Assembly (NCBI GenBank): GCA_039972875.1
Contig: JBDWMA010000051.1
Coordinates: 1-64,000 of the forward strand
From: Pseudoruegeria sp039972875
Lineage (GTDB): Bacteria > Pseudomonadota > Alphaproteobacteria > Rhodobacterales > Rhodobacteraceae
Length of the DNA stretch: 64,000 nt
Reading direction: 5' to 3'
The notes under the pieces are model-generated. The model did not search any database and had not been told where the DNA came from. It saw nothing but the letters and a program-made list of their open reading frames with translations. Below are positions 57,482 through 64,000 of this stretch, one piece after another. The translations under genes and the position numbers were made by a program. The number at the start of each line of letters is the position of its first letter. Within the stretch, counting starts at the first letter, position 1.

Positions 57482-58354
57482 TCAAGGCCGTCCACGTTTT
57501 TCAAACCGAGGCAACATGGCTGAGAAATCGCGTCCCAAGCCGTCCTCATCTTCGACGAATTGTCGATAGAGTTCCGTTGCATCCGCCCCCAACGGTGTAT
57601 CGGCATCTACGGCCTCTGCTGCTTGTTGCGAAAGCCGCAGATCTTTTAACATTAAGTCTGCCGCAAATCCGGGTTGGTAGTCGTTGTCCGCAGGGCTTTG
57701 CGGTCCAATGTCGGGTGCCGGGCAATAGGCGTTCATCGACCAGCTGTAACCGGATGATGTGCTGACAACGTCAAACATTTTTTGCCGGTCCAGCCCTAAT
57801 TTGTCTGCCAAAGCAAAGGCTTCGCAGGTTGCGATCATGGTGACACCAAGGATCATGTTGTTGCAGATTTTTGCAGCCTGACCTGCGCCTGACTCTCCAC
57901 AATGCACGGATTTTTGGCCCATGACATCAAGAAGGGGCTCAACCTTTGCAAAGGCCTCCGAGCTGCCGCCAACCATGAACGTCAGAGAACCTGCCGTAGC
58001 GCCACCAATTCCGCCTGAGACAGGGCCGTCAGCCACATGGATGGATAGACGCGCGGCTTGATCTGCGACGCTTCGTGCACTTTCGACATCAACCGTGGAA
58101 CAATCAAGGAATACCGCATCGGGCAGCATAACGGGCAAGATTTCATCGGCAACGACCCGCAGAATATTTCCATTCGGCAGCATGGTGATAACAACATCCA
58201 TACCTGTCGCCGTTAGGGCAGCCGTTTTGCCCTGCTGCACTCCCTCTGGCATAGGGGCGGTTAGGTCAAAGCCGATAACGCTGTGACCCGCCGCAGCGAG
58301 GTTTGCGGCCATTGGCCCGCCCATATTACCGAGCCCGATAAATCCGATGTTCAT
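57482..58354 (-). CDS. mmsB: 3-hydroxyisobutyrate dehydrogenase
   Basis: A 290-residue NAD enzyme that oxidises 3-hydroxyisobutyrate to methylmalonate semialdehyde in valine degradation. NAD motif GFIGLGNMGGPMAANL at the start, DGPVSGG substrate loop, and the catalytic Lys in GAGQAAKICNNM. ATG 58354 follows GAGGAAAG and overlaps the stop of the hydrolase gene (ATGA). It is the last gene of the leftward valine cluster. Confidence 0.95.
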   Translation of the reverse strand: MNIGFIGLGNMGGPMAANLAAAGHSVIGFDLTAPMPEGVQQGKTAALTATGMDVVITMLPNGNILRVVADEILPVMLPDAVFLDCSTVDVESARSVADQAARLSIHVADGPVSGGIGGATAGSLTFMVGGSSEAFAKVEPLLDVMGQKSVHCGESGAGQAAKICNNMILGVTMIATCEAFALADKLGLDRQKMFDVVSTSSGYSWSMNAYCPAPDIGPQSPADNDYQPGFAADLMLKDLRLSQQAAEAVDADTPLGADATELYRQFVEDEDGLGRDFSAMLPRFEKRGRP

Positions 58355-59397
58355 GGTCTTTCCTCTTGTTTCCAAAGTGCTTTGTCTGCCAGCGGCATCA
58401 ACATACGTGTGACTTCTAGGGGGGGGACTGCTTCGATCGTGGTGTGTCGCCAGATTGGAGTGCGATCTTTGTCTATGATCTGCGCACGTATACCTTCGAT
58501 AAAGTCACTGTTTTCTACGGCGCGATGGGTAAAGCGATACTCGAGATCCAACGCGCGTTGAATATCGTGCACACCGCGAAGACGGTGCACCATTTCAATC
58601 GCCGCACTCGCTGCGAGAGGTGAGTTCCGATTGAGGGTCTTTTGCGTTGTTTTTGAAAACTCAGAGCTGTCGCTCAAAAGGTTACGTTGAATATCAATCA
58701 GAGTTTCGCCGTTGAAGGTACGATCAATATCCGCTTGTTGTTTTTGCAAGGGACTTTCTGGCGCGGGCTGTGCTGCGGCATCAATTAACGAGTAGTCGCC
58801 TGTGTCAGCCAATTTGTTGATCAGTTCGGGCCAGTCCGCCTCTGGGATGTAGTAATCCGCAAAGCCGACGAAAATAGCATCACCAGCCCTCATTCGGGCT
58901 GCGGTCGTCCCGAGATATTCTCCGAGCCGACCAGGTGCGTTGGCGAGGATCATGCTGCCACCGACGTCGGGGATCAGCCCTATGGCGACCTCTGGCATCG
59001 CGATTTGAGAGCTTTCACAGACCACACGATGAGAGGCATGACAGCCCACGCCCACACCACCCCCCATGGTGAACCCCTGCATGAAGCTTGCAACGGGTTT
59101 GGGAAAGGCAAAGAGTTTGGCGTTCAATCGGTATTCATCGCGCCAGAAACGACGACCATATTCCAGATCGCCTGCTTTGCTTTTGTTATATAAGTTCGTG
59201 ACATCCCCTCCGGCGCAAAAAGCACGATCTCCCGTGGCATCAATTACGATCATTTTTACGGCGTTATTGTCGCGCCAGTCATCTAAAGCGGCTTCAATCG
59301 CGACGGCCATAGCATGGGTTAAAGCATTCAGTGCTTTGGGGCGATTCAGAGTGATATGCCCAATCTGTCCGTCAATTCTACAGGTGATTTCGCTCAT
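58351..59397 (-). CDS. 3-hydroxyisobutyryl-CoA hydrolase (crotonase fold)
   Basis: A 348-residue enzyme releasing 3-hydroxyisobutyrate from its CoA ester. The crotonase fold with FCAGGDVTNLY, FTMGGGVGVGCHASHR and the acid pair in MPEVAIGLIPDVGGS fits HIBCH rather than enoyl-CoA hydratase; the length of about 350 and the C-terminal helical extension also match. It overlaps the acyl-CoA dehydrogenase gene upstream and mmsB downstream by four bases each, so all three are coupled. Confidence 0.92.
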   Translation of the reverse strand: MSEITCRIDGQIGHITLNRPKALNALTHAMAVAIEAALDDWRDNNAVKMIVIDATGDRAFCAGGDVTNLYNKSKAGDLEYGRRFWRDEYRLNAKLFAFPKPVASFMQGFTMGGGVGVGCHASHRVVCESSQIAMPEVAIGLIPDVGGSMILANAPGRLGEYLGTTAARMRAGDAIFVGFADYYIPEADWPELINKLADTGDYSLIDAAAQPAPESPLQKQQADIDRTFNGETLIDIQRNLLSDSSEFSKTTQKTLNRNSPLAASAAIEMVHRLRGVHDIQRALDLEYRFTHRAVENSDFIEGIRAQIIDKDRTPIWRHTTIEAVPPLEVTRMLMPLADKALWKQEERP

Positions 59398-60542
59398 GTA
59401 TTTCGGTCCGTGAGTAAGCTGCGTGCTGTTATTAAACGCATGATTTCATTCGTCCCTTCAAGAATCTGATGTACGCGAAGGTCTCTGACGATCTTCTCAA
59501 TGCCGTATTCGCTGAGGTAGCCGTATCCGCCGTGCAGTTGAAGGCAGTCGTCTGCTACTTTGGACGCGGTTTCGGTCACAAAGGCCTTGGCCATAGCGCA
59601 GAATTTTGTTGCATCCGGCGCTGCTGTATCCAATTTCCATGCGGCCTGCCGTAGGAACACGCGTGCGGCTTGCATTTCGATCTCCATGTCTGCAAGGCGA
59701 AACTGCAGAGCTTGAAACTGATCGATTGGACGTCCAAATGCCTGACGTTCGCCCATATAGTTCAAGGTTGCGGTCATTGCGGATTGGGCCGCCCCCAACG
59801 CACAGGCAGAGATATTCAACCGCCCGCCGTCCAGACCGGCCATTGCGTAAGTAAACCCCGCACCTTCGGTCCCGATCAAATTTGTCTTGGGGATTGAACA
59901 TCCATCCAACTGTACCTGTCGGGTGGGTTGTGATTTCCACCCCATTTTTTGTTCTAGCGCCCCGAATGAAAGGCCGTCGACACCATCATCGATTAGAAAT
60001 GCTGAGATCCCTTTGGGGCCATCTGCGCCACTGCGCGCCATGACGATATAGGCGTCCGAATACCCTCCGCCCGAAATAAATGCTTTGGTGCCTGTTAGAC
60101 TGTATCCGCCTTTGGTTGCCACGGCTTTTGTACGCAAGGCCGCAGCGTCAGATCCTGAACCGGGTTCTGTTAGGCAATAAGATAGAACCGTTTCCATGGT
60201 GATTGCATTGGGAAGGTAGCGACTTTGGAGCTCATCGCTGCCAAATTTGTCGATCATAGCCGCACACATATTGTGGATAGAGAGAAAAGCGGCGACCGAA
60301 GGGCAGGCCATCGACAAGGCCTCAAACACCAGGGTCGCATTCAGCCGACTGAGACCGGTGCCCCCGCTGCCTTCACGGACATATAATCCGCCAAAGCCAA
60401 GGTCTGCCAACGCAGGCCAAAGATCCCGCGGTATCGTGCCGTCTTGTTCCCATTGGCGAGCATGTGGGGCGATATGTTCTTGCCCAAAGGCATAGGCCAT
60501 GTCGAAAATCAGCTGTTGTTCTTCAGAAAGTGCAAAGTCCAA
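59394..60542 (-). CDS. Acyl-CoA dehydrogenase, likely isobutyryl-CoA
   Basis: A 382-residue FAD enzyme. Features: LSEEQQLIFDMAYAFGQEHIAPHA, YCLTEPGSGSDAAALRT (flavin loop), RQAFGRPIDQFQALQFRLADM and the catalytic Glu near ILEGTNEIMRLI. Its place beside HIBCH, mmsB and mmsA points to isobutyryl-CoA, giving methacrylyl-CoA. The hydratase for that product is not seen here and may be elsewhere. The stop overlaps the next gene (ATGA). Confidence 0.92.
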   Translation of the reverse strand: MDFALSEEQQLIFDMAYAFGQEHIAPHARQWEQDGTIPRDLWPALADLGFGGLYVREGSGGTGLSRLNATLVFEALSMACPSVAAFLSIHNMCAAMIDKFGSDELQSRYLPNAITMETVLSYCLTEPGSGSDAAALRTKAVATKGGYSLTGTKAFISGGGYSDAYIVMARSGADGPKGISAFLIDDGVDGLSFGALEQKMGWKSQPTRQVQLDGCSIPKTNLIGTEGAGFTYAMAGLDGGRLNISACALGAAQSAMTATLNYMGERQAFGRPIDQFQALQFRLADMEIEMQAARVFLRQAAWKLDTAAPDATKFCAMAKAFVTETASKVADDCLQLHGGYGYLSEYGIEKIVRDLRVHQILEGTNEIMRLITARSLLTDRNT

Positions 60543-60565
60543 AACGGAACGTCCTTCGTCGGGGG

Positions 60566-61699
60566 TTACAGGTCTTCGTGAAATTCTTCGATCAGATGTT
60601 CAACGACGGATTTCAACGCATTTTCAGAATCTTTTCCGGAGGTCTTTGCCTGATTAAAGACGGCGCGTTGGCGATCTGCACTGGTGCCGTCTTTGATGAT
60701 ACGACGCAGATTTTCCATCTCGGCTGTGCATCCCAATGCATCTGCATCCTCTTCCACCAGCAGCAGCATTTCTTCAACCAAATCATGCATGCTGATGATT
60801 TCACGTTTGCCAAAATCAATCAGACCGCCGCTAACCCCATACCGTTGAGCGCGCCACCGGTTTTCACCGATCAAGAAACTGTCATACATCCGCCAACGCT
60901 GATTATTCCGCGCCAGCCGATACAACATCCGCGAAAGGCATTGGGTGGCCGCTGCAAGACTTAGGGCGTCCTCCATTCGGGGGGAAACATCACAAATGCG
61001 GCTTTCGATGGTTGGATATCGTGAGGAAGGGCGCAGATCCCACCAGATTTTGCTGCTGTCCTCAATCAATCCCATTGAGATCAATGCATCGACTGAGCGT
61101 TCATATTCCGACCAACTGCCTAATTGCGGCGGCAGCCCTGTACGCGGTAAGTTGTCAAACACCGTCAAACGGTAAGACGCAAGGCCCGTGTCATTGCCCT
61201 GCCAAAAGGGGGAGGACGCTGACAACGCAAGCAGATGTGGCAAAAAATATGACAACTGGTTCATTGTATCGACGCGCATATCTTTGTCATCGATACAGAC
61301 GTGCACATGCATGCCGCAAATTAACATGCGACGCACGACACCGGCCAAATCTCGTTCTAACTCGCTATAGCGGTCGCGTTTGGTGTGGGTTTGCTTCTTC
61401 CATTCCGCAAAAGGATGGCAGGAGGCAGCAATTGGAGCCAATCCATAGTCATCAGAGATACGCGCAACTTTACTGCGCAAACGTTTTAAATCTTCTCTGG
61501 CCTGAGATATATCCCCGCAAACACGCGTGCCAATTTCGATCTGACACTGAAGGAATTCGGGACTGACCTGACCATCTAACGCATTCGCGCAGGCGTCGAT
61601 CAAACCATCTGGTGCCTCAGCGAGGGCGAGGCTTTCTTTATCGACCAAAAGGTATTCTTCTTCGATCCCGATTGTAAAGGATGGGGGGATTCGGGCCAT
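60566..61699 (-). CDS. Carboxylate-amine ligase, YbdK/GCS2 family
   Basis: A 377-residue ATP-dependent ligase of the glutamate-cysteine ligase type 2 group. TIGIEEEYLLVD at the start (acidic metal site), CGMHVHVCIDD, YRLTVFDNLPRTGLPP, and SRYPTIESRICDV mark the family. ATG 61699 follows GGAGGAG; the in-frame stretch upstream overlaps the hairpin at 61757-61788 and is not coding. It lies between mmsA and the acyl-CoA dehydrogenase with only 23 bases to the latter, so it is inside the valine operon. Members join glutamate or other acids to amines; the product here is unknown. Confidence 0.9.
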   Translation of the reverse strand: MARIPPSFTIGIEEEYLLVDKESLALAEAPDGLIDACANALDGQVSPEFLQCQIEIGTRVCGDISQAREDLKRLRSKVARISDDYGLAPIAASCHPFAEWKKQTHTKRDRYSELERDLAGVVRRMLICGMHVHVCIDDKDMRVDTMNQLSYFLPHLLALSASSPFWQGNDTGLASYRLTVFDNLPRTGLPPQLGSWSEYERSVDALISMGLIEDSSKIWWDLRPSSRYPTIESRICDVSPRMEDALSLAAATQCLSRMLYRLARNNQRWRMYDSFLIGENRWRAQRYGVSGGLIDFGKREIISMHDLVEEMLLLVEEDADALGCTAEMENLRRIIKDGTSADRQRAVFNQAKTSGKDSENALKSVVEHLIEEFHEDL

Positions 61700-61756
61700 A
61701 TGCTCCTCCGCATTTTCCTTGAGCAGACCAGAGAGATTGCCTGCTAACAAGAGGAG

Positions 61757-61788
61757 TTTCGAGCCCGGCAAAACCGCAGGGCTCGAAA
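61757..61788 (-). terminator. Hairpin behind mmsA
   Basis: TTTCGAGCCC and GGGCTCGAAA form a 10-bp stem with a 12-base loop, 9 bases beyond the mmsA stop. Partial termination would set lower levels for the genes behind it; no T run follows. Confidence 0.55.
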
Positions 61789-61796
61789 TTGATGTT

Positions 61797-63299
61797 TTAG
61801 TCCATGGCTTTAAAGTTGAATTCGCCACCTTCTTTGATGCCTGATGGCCAGCGCGAGGTCACTGTTTTTGTACGTGTGTAAAATTTGAACGCATCTGGAC
61901 CGTGCTGATTCAAATCGCCAAAACCAGATTTCTTCCAACCGCCAAAAGTGTGGTAGGCCAGCGGCACTGGGATTGGAACGTTAATACCGACCATGCCGAT
62001 GTTGATCCGGTTTGCAAAGTCGCGGGCCGTATCGCCATCACGGGTGTAGATCGCAGTGCCATTGCCATATTCATGATCCATCGCAAGACCAATGGCCTCT
62101 TCATAGGATCCGGCTCGAACTGTGGATAGAACCGGTCCAAAGATCTCTTTTTTGTAGATGTCCATATCTGGTGTCACCCGGTCAAAGAGGTGCGGCCCAA
62201 CAAAGAAACCGTCTTCATATCCTTGCAGGTTAAAGTCACGGCCATCCACAACCAGTTCTGCACCTTGATCGATACCGGTTTGCACTAATCCTTGAATATT
62301 GCGTTTGGCGGCAGCTGTTACAACCGGACCATAGTCAACATCATTACCCGCAGTATACGGCCCAACTTTCAGTTTTTCGATCCGGGGGATCAGCTTTTCA
62401 ACCAAACGATCAGCGGTTTCTTCACCGACGGGCACCGCCACTGAAATCGCCATGCAACGTTCGCCGGCAGCGCCATAGCCTGCACCAACCAAAGCGTCGG
62501 CTGCGAGATCAAGGTCGGCATCCGGCATGATGATCATGTGGTTTTTTGCACCACCAAAGCACTGAACTCGTTTGCCATTCGCGCAGCCACGGGAATAGAT
62601 GTATTCCGCAATTGGGGTTGATCCAACAAAACCAACGGCCTGAACTGTTTCATTGTCCAAAATGCCATCTACGGCTTCTTTGTCGCCATTTACGACCTGC
62701 AAGATACCATCAGGCAAACCCGCCTCTTTAAAGATTTCCGCAAGCATCAGTGGCACGGATGGGTCACGCTCGGATGGTTTCAGGATCATCGCGTTGCCAC
62801 AAGATAACGCTGGCCCCATTTTCCAAAGCGGAATCATCGCCGGGAAGTTAAATGGTGTTATGCCAGCCACAACACCAAGGGCCTGCTTCATGGAATACAT
62901 GTCAATGCCCGGACCAGCGCTGTCGGTGAACTCACCTTTCAGCATTTGGGGGGTGCCGATGCAATATTCGATGACTTCAAGGCCACGTTGAACGTCACCT
63001 TTGGCATCTGGAATGGTTTTGCCGTGTTCGCGGGACAGGGCCTCTGCCAATTTGTCCATGTCTCGGTTGATCAGCTGTACGGCAGCCATCATCACTCGCG
63101 CACGACGCTGCGGGTTTGTCGCTGCCCACTTGGGCTGAGCTTCGGCGGCAGATGCAATGGCTGCATCCAACTCTTCTTTCGAAGCCAGCGGCACTTTGGC
63201 CTGAACTTCACCTGTGGCGGGGTTAAAGACATCAGCAAAGCGGCCTGAAGTGCCTTTGACAAGCTGGCCATTGATGAAATGTGTAAGTTCTTGAGTCAT
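61797..63299 (-). CDS. mmsA: Methylmalonate-semialdehyde dehydrogenase (CoA-acylating)
   Basis: A 500-residue NAD and CoA enzyme that turns methylmalonate semialdehyde into propionyl-CoA, the last step of the valine path. Signs: GVVAGITPFNFPAMIPLW, ILKPSERDPSVP, GFVGSTPIAEYI and the catalytic Cys in AAGERCMAISV. The substitution of the general-base Glu region by FGGAKNH is typical of MmsA. GGAG precedes ATG 63299. It is first in the leftward cluster and divergent from the LysR gene. Confidence 0.96.
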   Translation of the reverse strand: MTQELTHFINGQLVKGTSGRFADVFNPATGEVQAKVPLASKEELDAAIASAAEAQPKWAATNPQRRARVMMAAVQLINRDMDKLAEALSREHGKTIPDAKGDVQRGLEVIEYCIGTPQMLKGEFTDSAGPGIDMYSMKQALGVVAGITPFNFPAMIPLWKMGPALSCGNAMILKPSERDPSVPLMLAEIFKEAGLPDGILQVVNGDKEAVDGILDNETVQAVGFVGSTPIAEYIYSRGCANGKRVQCFGGAKNHMIIMPDADLDLAADALVGAGYGAAGERCMAISVAVPVGEETADRLVEKLIPRIEKLKVGPYTAGNDVDYGPVVTAAAKRNIQGLVQTGIDQGAELVVDGRDFNLQGYEDGFFVGPHLFDRVTPDMDIYKKEIFGPVLSTVRAGSYEEAIGLAMDHEYGNGTAIYTRDGDTARDFANRINIGMVGINVPIPVPLAYHTFGGWKKSGFGDLNQHGPDAFKFYTRTKTVTSRWPSGIKEGGEFNFKAMD

Positions 63300-63343
63300 G
63301 ATGCGCTCCGATTATGTGTTGCGATGAGAATAGGCTTGCAATT

Positions 63344-63353
63344 TTACATGTAA
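63344..63353. promoter_or_regulatory. Candidate LysR operator between mmsA and the divergent regulator
   Basis: The perfect palindrome TTACATGTAA lies 45 bases from each start codon. A second palindrome AAAACGTTTT is at 63370-63379. Confidence 0.35.
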
Positions 63354-63398
63354 CAGAGGCAAATTTCCGAAAACGTTTTGCAAAAATATAGGTATGTT

Positions 63399-64000
63399 TT
63401 GGAGCTTCATTGGGACGACCTTCGAATATTTATGGCAGTTGCACGGCACGAAAGCCTGTCTGCTGCTGGGAAGGCCTTACGCATTGATCCAGCCACCGTC
63501 GGGCGGCGGATTGGCCGGCTGGAGGAAAACGTGGGGGCTGTGTTGTTTGCAAAATCCCCTCAGGGTTATGCGTTGACCGATGAAGGGCAGGCACTTCGCA
63601 CGCGGGCAGGGGATGCTGAACAAGTTATACATGAAGCCGTTGAATCGGTTCGTGGTCAAACAACGCAATTGACTGGCACGATCCGCATAGGAGCGCCTGA
63701 TGGGGCGGCAAATTATTTGCTCCCTCAGGTGTGTGCACAAATTTGCGAGGATCACCCTGGGTTAGAGGTACAGATCGTTGCCTTGCCACGAGTAATCAAT
63801 TTGTCCCGACGAGAGGCCGATATGGCGATTGCGGTGTCACAGCCGGTGACAGGCCGTCTGACCGTGCAAAAAATAGCGGATTATAGGCTGCATCTTGCGG
63901 CTTCAAAAACATATCTGAAAAAGACATCACCTTTAGAAACAGTAAATGATCTGAAAAATCACAAAATCATTGGTTATATTCCTGATATGATTTTCGACAA
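63399..64000 (+). CDS. LysR-family regulator (partial at the right edge)
   Basis: The frame starts at TTG 63399 (LELHWDDLRIFMAVARHESL) with AGG seven bases upstream and runs off the window after 200 residues. The winged helix-turn-helix (AAGKALRIDPATVGRRIGRLEENV) and the start of the effector domain (GTIRIGAPDGAANYLLPQV) are clear. It is divergent from mmsA with about 100 bases between, so it likely controls the valine genes, which is inference from position only. Confidence 0.88.
   Translation, partial: MELHWDDLRIFMAVARHESLSAAGKALRIDPATVGRRIGRLEENVGAVLFAKSPQGYALTDEGQALRTRAGDAEQVIHEAVESVRGQTTQLTGTIRIGAPDGAANYLLPQVCAQICEDHPGLEVQIVALPRVINLSRREADMAIAVSQPVTGRLTVQKIADYRLHLAASKTYLKKTSPLETVNDLKNHKIIGYIPDMIFD

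Overview
The window is a chromosomal stretch of an alphaproteobacterium, most likely of the Rhodobacteraceae (Roseobacter group). Pointers are the class I lysyl-tRNA synthetase, B12-dependent ribonucleotide reductase NrdJ, C4-pathway 5-aminolevulinate synthase, a Hint-domain protein of the type common in roseobacters, gene-transfer-agent (GTA) head-spike homologues, and prfB without the programmed frameshift. Base composition is moderate and even. No insertion sequence, integrase, rRNA operon or CRISPR array is visible.

Layout. 1-12.7 kb: the end of a spike-fibre-like gene, a non-coding stretch, an L,D-transpeptidase, a TIGR02466-type oxygenase, a small acidic exported protein, the translation factor EttA, a cobalt-type nitrile hydratase operon (alpha, beta, accessory), nadD, a DacB-type carboxypeptidase, a monooxygenase-fold protein, a TerB-like protein, lysK, and a ghsA-ghsB pair. 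13-23.7 kb: nrdJ behind a long leader, lon behind a heat-shock-like promoter, a divergent HU protein, tRNA-Val, a small lipoprotein, a pirin, tRNA-Asp, an acetyltransferase and a thioesterase. 23.7-35.6 kb: the Hint protein, an M20 dipeptidase, an exported protein, hemA, a RodZ-like protein, ispG, a DsbA-like/M48 protease pair, an aminotransferase and amiC.

35.9-49.3 kb is dominated by envelope genes: mrcA (PBP1A), prfB, a DUF2189 membrane protein, a LysR regulator, bactofilin with a LytM/M23 peptidase, a ferritin-like protein with peroxiredoxin Bcp, and an AsmA-like protein overlapping queA. 49.4-57.4 kb: two MFS transporters, DUF924, lpd, uvrA and a VOC protein whose last codons form its own terminator. 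57.5-64 kb: a leftward valine-degradation cluster (mmsA, a GCS2-type ligase, isobutyryl-CoA dehydrogenase, 3-hydroxyisobutyryl-CoA hydrolase, mmsB) with a divergent LysR gene that runs off the window.

How the genes work together. Many serve the cell wall: L,D-transpeptidase, DacB, AmiC, PBP1A, RodZ-like, bactofilin and LytM. The valine genes convert isobutyryl-CoA to propionyl-CoA through tightly overlapping genes. The main accessory signals are the GTA head-spike pair after lysK and a related C-terminus at the left edge. The sequence gives no clear evidence of a wholly new multi-gene system. The best leads are the duplicated spike fibres, the nrdJ leader, the divergent HU protein and the small acidic exported protein.
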